This document shows, piece after piece, positions 43,973-52,061 of a stretch of 64,000 bases of DNA (the first letter of the stretch is position 1; each line of letters starts with the position of its first letter). The notes under the pieces were generated by a model, which had not been told where the DNA came from, did not search any database, and was given only the letters and a program-made list of their open reading frames with translations. This DNA is from TMP-7 sp038212445. Its GTDB lineage: Bacteria; Acidobacteriota; Terriglobia; Bryobacterales; Bryobacteraceae. Location of the stretch: positions 136,494 through 200,493 of the forward strand of contig JBBQUM010000012.1 in assembly GCA_038212445.1 (NCBI GenBank), in the 5' to 3' direction. The translations under genes and the position numbers were made by a program.

Positions 43973-44230
43973 ATGAGGGTGGTGACGGAGTGTCAAACCA
44001 GCAGCGCCGGTTCCCCGCAAACAAATGAGATCGAAATTGTCATAAACGGGGAAACACGGCGCGTTCCCGACGGTCTGAACGTCACGGCTTTGCTCGGCTG
44101 GTTGAAGATTGATCCGTCACGCGTCGCGGTTGAACTGAATCGCAGTATCGTCCGGCAGCCGGAGTGGCTTTCGACAGCGGTTCCCGGCGGATCGAGCCTC
44201 GAAATCGTGCAGTTCGTCGGCGGCGGTTGA
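43973..44230 (+). CDS. thiS: Sulfur-carrier protein ThiS
   Basis: Ubiquitin-like sulfur carrier for thiamine thiazole synthesis. The core is IEIVINGETRRVPDGLNVTALLGWL, then VAVELNRSIVRQPEW and the C-terminal FVGGG with the Gly-Gly end that is thiocarboxylated. Homology begins ~20 residues in, so the ATG at 43973 may be too early; GTG codons follow at 43979 and 43982, and a TATAAT overlaps the ATG. No thiG or thiF neighbours, so it is a solitary copy; a MoaD-like carrier is the alternative. Confidence 0.8.
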   Translation: MRVVTECQTSSAGSPQTNEIEIVINGETRRVPDGLNVTALLGWLKIDPSRVAVELNRSIVRQPEWLSTAVPGGSSLEIVQFVGGG

Positions 44231-44258
44231 GAGTACGAAAGAGTGTCCGGATTTCCTA

Positions 44259-44286
44259 TTGACACTCGCTGGAAGTTGGATACAAT
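44259..44286 (+). promoter_or_regulatory. Sigma-70-type promoter of merR-like gene
   Basis: TTGACA (44259-44264), a 16-bp spacer, and TACAAT (44281-44286), 44 nt before the regulator ATG. Both hexamers are at or one base from consensus. MerR proteins often bind between the boxes of such promoters, but no clear dyad is seen within this spacer. Confidence 0.7.
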
Positions 44287-44330
44287 CTGGTAGGTTCCCA
44301 GAATAAAATCGGAAACGTGAGCGGCCATTC

Positions 44331-44831
44331 ATGTTCAAAACAAAAAAGACCCGTCCTGAAGCTACTCCGACCAAAAGCTTCACCAGCAGCGAGGTCTCGC
44401 GCATCGCACAGGTCAGCTTGAGACAGCTCCAGTGGTGGGATGAGCGGAAAGTTGTTTCGCCGCAGCACGAGGGGCACAAGCGGGTCTATAATCCCGAGGA
44501 AGTAATCGAGATTACAGTCATCGCCGAATTGCGCCGGAAGGGATTTTCGCTGCAGAAAATCCGCCGCGTGCTTCGATTCCTCCAAAAGGAAATGGACCGC
44601 CGTCTGGGCGACGTGATGTCCTCGGACAGCGATCTCCACCTGGTGACCGACGGCAAGTCGATTTACCTCGAGGAGCAGTCGGATCGCATCATCGACATCC
44701 TCAAGAACGCCCGTCAGCCCATGTTCCTGGTCTGCGTCACTGACCAGGTGCGACGCCTGAACGAGCCGGCGAAGAAGCCTGTGCGCGCCGCCGAAGCCGG
44801 AACCGCGGTCCGCCGTGCCCGCATCGGCTAG
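44331..44831 (+). CDS. MerR-family transcriptional regulator
   Basis: 166 residues. N-terminal winged helix: FTSSEVSRIAQVSLRQLQWW, DERKVVSPQHEGHKRVYNPE, EVIEITVIAELRRKGFSLQK, then a linker helix and a ~70-residue effector region (DLHLVTDGKSIYLEEQSD) with no cysteine metal site. The effector part looks like the small ligand-free type; target unknown. Transcribed on its own from the promoter just upstream; the downstream SDR gene is convergent with 10 nt between the stops. Confidence 0.9.
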   Translation: MFKTKKTRPEATPTKSFTSSEVSRIAQVSLRQLQWWDERKVVSPQHEGHKRVYNPEEVIEITVIAELRRKGFSLQKIRRVLRFLQKEMDRRLGDVMSSDSDLHLVTDGKSIYLEEQSDRIIDILKNARQPMFLVCVTDQVRRLNEPAKKPVRAAEAGTAVRRARIG

Positions 44832-44841
44832 GCTGCCGGCC

Positions 44842-45678
44842 TCACCATTTGTCGATGTAAATCGGATTCTCGGGAGCATGCCCTTCGCACCAGTAACGGT
44901 CGAAGTTCGTCACGCCCGCGAGTTCGCTCAACACTTCCTCATCCAGTAACTCGCGACCCGTATACGACGCTGGTTCCCGTCCGAATATCGCCAGGCTCGC
45001 ATCACATAGAATTTCCGGAGTTCGCCATTGCGAGCGGTCGCCCATCTTCCAGTTGATCGAGGCCTGGCTTTCAATGATCGTCCGCGGCCATAGCGTATTG
45101 GCGGCGATGTTGTCAGCGCGGTGCTCCTCGGCTAGGCCGATCGCCAGCCTCGACATCCCCAGTTTCGAAATCATGTACCCCACCTTGCCGGGCGACGGAT
45201 CCAGGCTCAGCTTCGGACACATATTCAGGATGTGCCCCCAGCGTTGCTTCACCATGTGCGGCAGGCAGTAGTACGCGGTGACATATGCCGCCCGGACGTT
45301 CACCGCCATCATTAAATCGAAACGCTTGGGAGGAGTGTTCAGAATCGGCTGCGTCCAAATGGCGCCGGCGTTGTTCACCAGAATATCCACCCGACCCAGT
45401 TCCGCCACCGTCTGTTCCACCATCGCCCGGACTGCGGCTTCGTCGCGAACGTCGGTCGGAATCGCCAGCGCACGCCGCCCAGCCGCGCGAACCGCGTCCG
45501 CCGTCTCGTGAATCGACCCGGGCAACTTCTCGGTGGACGCCTCGCTCTTCGACGCCACTACGACATCCGCCCCCGCCTCCGCCAACCGGATAGCCAGCGC
45601 CTTTCCAATTCCCCGGCTAGCTCCGGTTACAATGGCAACACGGCCAGTCAAGTTCGGGTGCAGGGCATCTGAATTCAT
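44842..45678 (-). CDS. HSDL2-like short-chain dehydrogenase
   Basis: 278 residues from the ATG at 45678. Rossmann motif VAIVTGASRGIGKALAIRLA, cofactor-side DVRDEAA and NNAGAIWTQPIL, active-site YMISK with catalytic Tyr and Lys. Upstream of it LNMCPKLSLDPSPGKVG replaces the usual catalytic Ser strand, as in hydroxysteroid-dehydrogenase-like protein 2; FDLMMAVNVRAAYVT and NIAANTLWPRTIIESQA also match that subgroup. Substrate unknown, probably a fatty-acyl or steroid-like alcohol by family analogy. Divergent from rpmI. Confidence 0.85.
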   Translation of the reverse strand: MNSDALHPNLTGRVAIVTGASRGIGKALAIRLAEAGADVVVASKSEASTEKLPGSIHETADAVRAAGRRALAIPTDVRDEAAVRAMVEQTVAELGRVDILVNNAGAIWTQPILNTPPKRFDLMMAVNVRAAYVTAYYCLPHMVKQRWGHILNMCPKLSLDPSPGKVGYMISKLGMSRLAIGLAEEHRADNIAANTLWPRTIIESQASINWKMGDRSQWRTPEILCDASLAIFGREPASYTGRELLDEEVLSELAGVTNFDRYWCEGHAPENPIYIDKW

Positions 45679-45703
45679 CGGTGACCCCATGTTATACTAC
45701 GGA

Positions 45704-45727
45704 GGTCAGCGAGTACCGCTGGCGACC
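45704..45727 (+). promoter_or_regulatory. Hairpin in rpmI leader
   Basis: GGTC-AGCG-AGTAC-CGCT-ggc-GACC forms a bulged hairpin that ends 11 nt before the rpmI ATG and just before its AGGA ribosome binding site. In several bacteria L20 represses rpmI-rplT by binding a leader hairpin; whether this one mimics the L20 site is a guess. Confidence 0.35.
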
Positions 45728-45738
45728 ACAGGACATTT

Positions 45739-45933
45739 ATGCCCAAAATGAAGACCCATAAGGGTGCATCCAAGCGCTTCAAGAAGACCGGGACTGGTAA
45801 GATCGTCCGCCACCACGCGGGCGCCCGCCACATCCTGACCTCGAAGAAGCGTTCGCGCAAACGCCGCCTCGTTCAAGGCGTCGTGGTTGACCCTGCCAAC
45901 GCACCTGCCATCAAGGTGATGCTGCCTTACTAG
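45739..45933 (+). CDS. rpmI: 50S ribosomal protein L35
   Basis: 64 residues: MPKMKTHKGASKRFKKTGTG, HHAGARHILTSKKRSRKRRL. Highly basic, full length. ATG with AGGA 5 nt upstream. It precedes rplT as usual, but infC, which normally starts this operon, is absent; the gene is instead divergent from the SDR. Confidence 0.98.
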   Translation: MPKMKTHKGASKRFKKTGTGKIVRHHAGARHILTSKKRSRKRRLVQGVVVDPANAPAIKVMLPY

Positions 45934-46013
45934 GCAGTTTGATTTAGTGGTGTAGACAGGCGCTGCACGTGCCTGATCGGCCCACGAAGTGACACACTCT
46001 AAAGGAGAAAAAC

Positions 46014-46370
46014 GTGCCGAGAGTTAAACGTGGTACACATCGCCGCGCAAATCGCAAAAAGACACTTGCGCGCGCATCTGGATTCTTTCTAACCAAGAGC
46101 AAGCTCTATCGCGCCGCTCAGGAAGCGGTTGAGAAAGCGCTTCGATATGGTTACGTAGGACGTAAGCACAAAAAGCGCAGCTACCGTTCGCTTTGGATCA
46201 TACGCATCGGCGCTGTCTGCCGTACCGAGGGCATGTCGTACAGCAAGTTTATGGGCGGCCTCAATAAAGCAGGCATCGAGCTGAATCGCAAGATCCTCGC
46301 CGACCTCGCAGCCAATGATGAAGGCGCCTTCCGCCAGTTGATCGACAAGGCTAAGGCCGCGCTCGCCTAA
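46014..46370 (+). CDS. rplT: 50S ribosomal protein L20
   Basis: 118 residues: MPRVKRGTHRRANRKKTLAR, RSYRSLWIIRIGAVCRTEGM, MGGLNKAGIELNRKILADLA. It binds 23S rRNA early in assembly and is the usual autoregulator of this operon. A strong AAAGGAGAAA lies just upstream. Followed by zapB-like and zapA genes rather than pheS-pheT. Confidence 0.98.
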   Translation: MPRVKRGTHRRANRKKTLARASGFFLTKSKLYRAAQEAVEKALRYGYVGRKHKKRSYRSLWIIRIGAVCRTEGMSYSKFMGGLNKAGIELNRKILADLAANDEGAFRQLIDKAKAALA

Positions 46371-46387
46371 CAATCGGAGACATTGAA

Positions 46388-46657
46388 ATGGCTGTAATCG
46401 CCAACGAAACCGAGATCGACTCCCTCAGTTCTCTCGAGGAGCGGATCACTCGTGCCGTCGAATTGGTCACCGCTCTCAAGCAGCAGAACGATCAGCTCGC
46501 GGCGAAGCTAGCAGCTGCTGAAAGCGCGCGCGATGCCGCTATCGCCCAGTCTCACACGTCGGTGGACGAGCTGGAAAGCCTGCGCACCGAGCGCAAACAG
46601 GTCCGGACGCGCATCGAGAAGTTGCTTGGCCAAATGGATCTGTTGAGCGCCCAGTAG
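46388..46657 (+). CDS. ZapB-like coiled-coil protein
   Basis: 89 residues, almost entirely one coiled coil (LEERITRAVELVTALKQQND; heptads with Leu/Ala at a/d positions), with a C-terminal KQVRTRIEKLLGQMDLL that matches short ZapB-type or cell-division coiled-coil proteins. Begins 17 nt after rplT and ends 7 nt before zapA, so it probably acts with ZapA at the Z-ring. Confidence 0.8.
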   Translation: MAVIANETEIDSLSSLEERITRAVELVTALKQQNDQLAAKLAAAESARDAAIAQSHTSVDELESLRTERKQVRTRIEKLLGQMDLLSAQ

Positions 46658-46664
46658 TCAGCTT

Positions 46665-46961
46665 ATGGACCCCACACCGGCCGCCAAACAGCAGGTTCGG
46701 GTCACCATCTACAACCAGACCTTCACCATCGTAACGTCCGACGACCCCGCTGAGGTGGAACGCCTCGCCGGCGTCGTCGACGATCTCATGCGCTCCTACG
46801 CGAAGTCGGGAAACATCGACACCACTCGCGCAGCTGTGCTAGCCTGCCTGCACCTCGCCGATCAACTCCGCACCATCGAGCATGACCTCGCCGATCTAAA
46901 GAAGCGCGTCGAAAGCAAGTCCCGCCAATTCTCCGAACTTCTCGATCAGGCGATCGATTAA
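46665..46961 (+). CDS. zapA: Cell division protein ZapA
   Basis: 98 residues. N-terminal beta-sheet (VRVTIYNQTFTIVTSDDPAE), VERLAGVVDDLMRSYAKSG, and a long C-terminal coiled coil. ZapA bundles FtsZ filaments. Pairing with the coiled-coil gene just upstream supports both calls. ATG lies 7 nt after that gene's stop region. Confidence 0.9.
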   Translation: MDPTPAAKQQVRVTIYNQTFTIVTSDDPAEVERLAGVVDDLMRSYAKSGNIDTTRAAVLACLHLADQLRTIEHDLADLKKRVESKSRQFSELLDQAID

Positions 46962-46994
46962 CCCTTCCTCACATCGATATAATCCAACCAGCCG

Positions 46995-48234
46995 ATGTCA
47001 GGCGTCATTATGTCCTTGCTCGGCCTTCTGTTCACCGCTCAGGTACTTGCCGGGCAGAATACTTCCTGTGTGATTCGCACGGAATCACCCGTTTTCCCAC
47101 CCTATGAGTGGGGCGCCGAGAAGACCGGCGAAGTGGAAGTTGAGGTCCACCTCGATGCAGATGGGTCGGTGAAGGCGACGGTTCCAGAAACCGGAGACGA
47201 ATTCGACGCCGAAGCCATTCGCCTTGCGCGGCACGCGGCATTTTCTGCGGAGTGCTACGGAAAGCGTTTTATGCTTCGGTTTCGGTTTACCTTCCGAGAC
47301 GAACGGGAGACGCACCGGACCGCGCAGGTTGTAGTAGACGCCGGCGACGTCATCACGGTCTCCGTCAATCGTCCCGGCTCAATCTGCGATAAACCGATCT
47401 ACACGGAGGCCGAGGCCGCCGAGAGTTACGGCCGAGGTTTTAAGCTCTCAGCCGACCGGGACTACGTCCAAGCCATTCGCTGCCTCGACCTTAAAACTCG
47501 GATTGGCGCCCGATGCGGGTGCTTATATCGAGAGAGGGATTGCGCGGCGAAAATCGGGGCAACTGGAGGCCGCGCTGGAAGACTACGACTCAGCCCTTCC
47601 ACTGCGCCCCCAATACTGGGTGGCGCACTTCGATCGTGGCAATCTCTATCGTGACCTGGGGCGGGATGGTGAAGCGATCCGGGATTACAGTGAAGCAATC
47701 CGACTGAATCCGCGGCAAACGGAGGCCTACGGCAATCGGGGGCTAATCTACCTCGCGCTAGGTAACTTCCATCTGGCGCTCGAGGATTTCAATAAGATTC
47801 TCGCGCGCCATCCTGAAGACCGGCATGCCTACATCTGCCGGGGAGCGACTTATGCGGAGATGGGGCAGGCGGCACGGGCGGTGGAGGATCTCGATCAGGC
47901 CATCGCACTCGGGCCAAACGAGGCGGATGGCTACAACAATCGAGCCGCGGCCTATTCGACTCTGCGAGAGTTCCACCGTGCGCTCGCGGATTACAACAGA
48001 GCGCTGGAACTGGTCCCCAGTTACCTGGAGTCGCTCACCGGCCGGGCTGAGGTCTATAGAAGTTTAGAAAAGTATGATCTCGCGGAAGCCGATCTTACAA
48101 CCATCATTCGCTTGCATCCTAAGTCGGCTTGGGCGTACCAGGCACGCGGACAGCTCCGGAAGGTCAAAGGCGATTCAGAGGGCGCCCAAGCGGACCAGGA
48201 CCGTGCGGCGGCGCTCGCGCGCGAACAGAAATAG
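46995..48234 (+). pseudogene. Secreted TPR protein with one frameshift
   Basis: The first frame starts with a signal peptide (MSLLGLLFTAQVLAG), continues through a TonB-C-like domain (VEVEVHLDADGSVKATVPET; FDAEAIRLARHAAFSAECYG) and reaches TPR-like RDYVQAIRCLDL near 47490. From 47503 another frame carries five to six canonical TPRs (AYIERGIARRKSGQLEAALE; AYGNRGLIYLALGNFHLALE) to TAG at 48234. Joining them near 47490-47505 restores a continuous protein of about 410 residues. It is either a recent frameshift or a sequence error. Confidence 0.7.
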
Positions 48235-48240
48235 TTACCC

Positions 48241-48279
48241 AAAGAAAAAGGCCGGCCCGCGGGTGGCGCGGAGCCGGCC
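48241..48279 (-). terminator. Rho-independent terminator of first tandem TonB receptor
   Basis: On the minus strand GGCCGGC...GCCGGCC forms a GC-rich stem with extended pairing (CTCCGCG/CGCGGG) followed by TTTTTC. Positioned 16 nt after the receptor stop; it may also stop the convergent TPR gene. Confidence 0.8.
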
Positions 48280-48294
48280 TCCTGCTATTGCTTG

Positions 48295-51200
48295 TTAGAA
48301 CTGGAAGCGCATGCCCAACTGCATCACGCGAGGATCGCGTGCGCCGTTGACCGTGCCAAATCCATTGATGTTGTTGACCGTACCATCCGCCTTGAGATAG
48401 AGGTTCGTCTTGGTGGGATTGGTGAGGCCTGAGAAGTTCAGTGTGCCGTTGATGCCGCTGAACTGGGTGTGATTGAAAGCGTTGAACGCGTCTGCGCGAA
48501 GCTGCAGGCGGTAACGTTCTTTCACGGCAAATTCCTTCTGGAGCGTAATGTTCCAGTTGTTAATGCCGGGGTTGATCAGGTAGTTGCGCGGTGCATCGAT
48601 ACCGTTCGTGCCCACGGGAGGAACAGTGAAAGCATCAGAGTTGACGCGATTGGACGGATTGTCGGAGCCAGTCCTCGGCTGCCCGATCAGCTTCAGGCGA
48701 AAGCCTTCAGTGTAGGAGCCGGTGAGGTTCTGGTTGCCGATACCCGAGATGCTGATACCGGGGGTGAACGGCGAACCGGTCTGCATCGTCGTGACACCCG
48801 AGATCTGCCACCCGTCCACCAGCGTGTGGAGCACGGCTCTGTTACGGAAGAGGTTCGGAAGATCCCACGTGTAATAGAAGTTGAACGTGTGCTGGCGGTG
48901 GAGTGCCGTGAGCGCATAGTTGGCGACGCGAGTGTTGCCGTCGATGCGGTTGAAGTTGGTGCGATCGTCGGACGTGCCGAGCGAACGCGCCCAAGTGTGG
49001 TTCGCGCTGAACGAGAGACCCTTTCCAAAGCGCTTGCTGAGCGTGCTCTGCAGCGAGTTGTAGTTGGCTGTGCCGCCGAACGCGTGTAGCGTGATATCGC
49101 CGTAGCCCGGGTAGGGGCGCAGGAAATCACGATCGTAGGCGTTGTTACCAAGAACGGCCGTGGGACTCGCGGCAACCTTGGTCGGATCCTGATTCTGCGC
49201 CAGGAATGTAGCGCCATACGGGATCGCGTTGAGGTTCACGCGCTGAAGTTGATGCATGGCTTCGCTGCCGACATAGGCGACGTCGAGAATCATGCCGCTG
49301 TCAAAGGATCCGTGCCAGTTCGGAATCTTGGTCTGCATGCCGAAGTTCCAGTTGTAGACCGTGGGCACCGGACCGTTGAAGTCGAAAGCGTTCAAACCCA
49401 CCGGAGCGAGCAGCACGTTCTTCGAATCGATGTCTTTGAGGTAGCCGTTGGACAGCGTAGGCGAGATGGTGGTGGGCGGGTTGGTCAACATGTCGAATAC
49501 TTCGTTGCCCTGGAAGCGGTCATAGAAGATACCGGCTCCACCGCGAATGACTACCGCCTGCTTGCCGGTAGGATCATACGCGAATCCGAAGCGAGGCGCG
49601 TAATGAATACCGCGGTCGCGGATCAAACCCTTCGGTACGCCCTTGTCGGCCTGCAGAACGCCATTGGTGATGCTGCCAGATCCGGGAACGATCTTACCGA
49701 TGGTCGGAATGTTGTTGATGATTGTTCCGGTCTTCGGATCAATTGCCGCCTTCACGCCGTTTACTAGCGTGGGGTAGTACAGGCGAGCCGCTGCAGCGCG
49801 ATCGAATTTCTCAGGCAGGAATGTAGCGGTTTGGAGACCCGCGTCGAATTGCGGCTGGATCCACTGAAAGCGCATGCCGAAGTCGAGGGTCAGGCGCCGG
49901 GTTACTTTCCAGGTGTCCTGGCCATACCATTCAACGTTGCTGTAGCGATAGAGTCCGGTGAAGTAGCCGGACGCCTGATTGTAGGTCCGGTAAACGCCGA
50001 GCGCCATGTTGGCGAATCCGAAGTTTGTATCCAGCGGATTCGAGGAGTCGTCGCCAAAATCGATCGATCCGCTCGAATTGGCGAATGAGGTCTGGTCCTT
50101 GCGGCTGCGTTGGAAGTAGAACCCGGCCTTGATCACGTGAGCGTTCCACACTTTCGTGACGTTGTCGATCAATTCGATCGTAGCGTTGTAGTTGTAGAAC
50201 GGCGCGTTGTTGGTGCCGAACGTCTGTTCATTGCCGATCCGTGATCCCGCGAAATTGAAACGCGGAATGAAGTCGTTCTGTACGGCGCTCGGGTAAAGCA
50301 GCGGAATGTTGATGCCCGTCTTGGCGCGGGAAAGCCCGTCGCCCACCGGATCGATGTTGATGATGTTCTTTCCAAAGCCCCAGGTGATTTCATTGGTCAG
50401 AGACGGGTTGAGGATGGTGGTCGCATTGATCGCCAGGCTTCGGCCCGGACGTTTGTCGGTGATCGGCACCTTCGGGAAACCGGAACCTAGGACGAACGAA
50501 CCGTAGTTCGAGGTCACGGCGTCAGCGTTGTGCAGGAAGTGCGAGAATATCTTCCATTTGTCGTTTAGGTTGTAGTCGCCGCGGATCAGCGTTTCACGAC
50601 GCGGATAGGAATCCGGAATCTGCGAGGTGAAGTTGAAGCCCTTGGCTCCCGTGATGGTCTGATTCGGGTAGAAGTTGAGGACTGCGACGCCCGGAGCATA
50701 CAGCCGGTCGGCGGGGATTTGGTTGCCGGGGAATGGCAGGCCGGTAGTGGGATCTTTGATCGTTACGGGTGCGCCGTTCTTGTCCACAGACTGGGAGAAG
50801 TCGCCCTTGCGTTCAAGCGCTGTCGGCACCGTCATGTCGCGGCGCCCTTGGGGCTTCAATTGCTCCTGAAACTCCTGTGCGAAGAAGAAGAACAGCTTGT
50901 CCTTGTTTCGATTGAAGTGATTTGGGACGAATACGGGACCGCCAACGGTGTAGCCCGGATCGTTGAACCGGAAGAGGTTCCTCTGCAGTCCGTCGCGGTT
51001 GTTCTTCCAGTTATTCGCATTCAGCCCCTCATGGCGGTGCCACCAATAGCCACTGCCGTGGAACGTCGCTGTGCCCGACTTGGTCACCACGCTAATCTGC
51101 GCGCCGGACGACCGGCCATACTCTGCCTGGTAAGTGCCGGACAGTACCTTGAACTCCTGCACGGCGTCAAGGCTGATTGTAGCCAACTGATCACCGTTGT

Positions 51201-51810
51201 TGCCAGTGTCGACGTTGCCAAGTCCGTTCAGCGTGAGGTTGTTCTGATCGAAACGCGCGCCGTTGGCGGAGATGTTCGCCAGTCCGGCGTGGCCGCCAGT
51301 GGTCAGATTAGCCGTCGAGACCACGCCCGGCAGAAAGCCGACCAACTGAAGGTAGCTGCGGCTGTTTACCGCGACGTTTTCGATTTCCACCGCCGTCATG
51401 GCGTCGGAGCGCTCGGCACTCTCTGTCTTTAACTGAGTTGACTGCGCCTGAACTTCTACCGTGTCGGTGACGCTGCCGATGTCGAGATTGAGTACGCCAA
51501 CCGAGATCTTATCGTTCGCAAGCAGGTTGATGTCGGTGCGTTCTACCTTCTTGAATCCCTGGCTCTCGATGATCAGGGTGTACCGGCCGGGTAGAAGATT
51601 TGTAAACACAAATCTTCCTTCCTGATCGGATCTTTGATTGAAGGTTTGTTTCTTTTCCGGCTCCGTCAGAGTGACGTTGGCGTTCGCAATCGCGGCTTCT
51701 TGCGCGTCCCGAACGCTCCCAGAGATAGAGCCAGTTGAAGTCTGTGAGAAAACTGGCAGCGACAATGCCGCCAACCACACGCACAGCTGTGCAATCGTCG
51801 TAGATCGCAT
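48295..51810 (-). CDS. Oar-like TonB-dependent receptor, tandem copy 1
   Basis: 1171 residues. Signal peptide (IAQLCVWLAALSLPVFSQ), regulatory-like beta-sandwich (SGSVRDAQEAAIANANVTLT), plug (NSRSYLQLVGFLPGVVSTAN; EYGRSSGAQISVVTKSGT) and barrel ending in GMRFQF with terminal Phe. The product is the same length as the next gene and matches it nearly residue for residue over long stretches, so they are tandem paralogs. It imports an unknown substrate. It is separated from copy 2 by ~250 nt with its own leader and terminator, so it is a separate transcription unit. Confidence 0.92.
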   Translation of the reverse strand: MRSTTIAQLCVWLAALSLPVFSQTSTGSISGSVRDAQEAAIANANVTLTEPEKKQTFNQRSDQEGRFVFTNLLPGRYTLIIESQGFKKVERTDINLLANDKISVGVLNLDIGSVTDTVEVQAQSTQLKTESAERSDAMTAVEIENVAVNSRSYLQLVGFLPGVVSTANLTTGGHAGLANISANGARFDQNNLTLNGLGNVDTGNNGDQLATISLDAVQEFKVLSGTYQAEYGRSSGAQISVVTKSGTATFHGSGYWWHRHEGLNANNWKNNRDGLQRNLFRFNDPGYTVGGPVFVPNHFNRNKDKLFFFFAQEFQEQLKPQGRRDMTVPTALERKGDFSQSVDKNGAPVTIKDPTTGLPFPGNQIPADRLYAPGVAVLNFYPNQTITGAKGFNFTSQIPDSYPRRETLIRGDYNLNDKWKIFSHFLHNADAVTSNYGSFVLGSGFPKVPITDKRPGRSLAINATTILNPSLTNEITWGFGKNIINIDPVGDGLSRAKTGINIPLLYPSAVQNDFIPRFNFAGSRIGNEQTFGTNNAPFYNYNATIELIDNVTKVWNAHVIKAGFYFQRSRKDQTSFANSSGSIDFGDDSSNPLDTNFGFANMALGVYRTYNQASGYFTGLYRYSNVEWYGQDTWKVTRRLTLDFGMRFQWIQPQFDAGLQTATFLPEKFDRAAAARLYYPTLVNGVKAAIDPKTGTIINNIPTIGKIVPGSGSITNGVLQADKGVPKGLIRDRGIHYAPRFGFAYDPTGKQAVVIRGGAGIFYDRFQGNEVFDMLTNPPTTISPTLSNGYLKDIDSKNVLLAPVGLNAFDFNGPVPTVYNWNFGMQTKIPNWHGSFDSGMILDVAYVGSEAMHQLQRVNLNAIPYGATFLAQNQDPTKVAASPTAVLGNNAYDRDFLRPYPGYGDITLHAFGGTANYNSLQSTLSKRFGKGLSFSANHTWARSLGTSDDRTNFNRIDGNTRVANYALTALHRQHTFNFYYTWDLPNLFRNRAVLHTLVDGWQISGVTTMQTGSPFTPGISISGIGNQNLTGSYTEGFRLKLIGQPRTGSDNPSNRVNSDAFTVPPVGTNGIDAPRNYLINPGINNWNITLQKEFAVKERYRLQLRADAFNAFNHTQFSGINGTLNFSGLTNPTKTNLYLKADGTVNNINGFGTVNGARDPRVMQLGMRFQF

Positions 51811-51856
51811 TTCAAGATCCCCTTTAACGGCTGAAAGCTCACGCTCAAACCCAGAG

Positions 51857-51871
51857 TTTGAATGCTTTCAA
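51857..51871 (-). promoter_or_regulatory. Conserved near-palindrome upstream of TonB receptor 1
   Basis: Minus strand TTGAAAGCATTCAAA, ~47 nt before the ATG. The same sequence with one change (TTGAAAGCGTTCAAA) is at the same distance before the second copy. The form resembles LacI-family operators; it may be the site of a shared regulator. Confidence 0.55.
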
Positions 51872-52007
51872 TCGGCCGTTGGGAAGAATTATATCAAAAC
51901 GTAAAGAGACTGCAATAGCAGATTCGTATTAAGCGCGAATACTACACAGTGGCATTCAGGGCGGAGCCGATCAGGCCGCCGGTGAACTCCTGGCGAGAAT
52001 GCCCAAT

Positions 52008-52039
52008 AAAAAACCGGCCCCGCATCGCGCGGAGCCGGT
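52008..52039 (-). terminator. Rho-independent terminator of second tandem TonB receptor
   Basis: Minus strand ACCGGCTCCGCGC-GAT-GCGGGGCCGGT followed by TTTTTTA. Same GC-stem design as the terminator of copy 1, which suggests that the duplication included the 3' flank. Lies 22 nt after the receptor stop. Confidence 0.85.
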
Positions 52040-52061
52040 AGCACTAGCGGGTATTGCTGGC

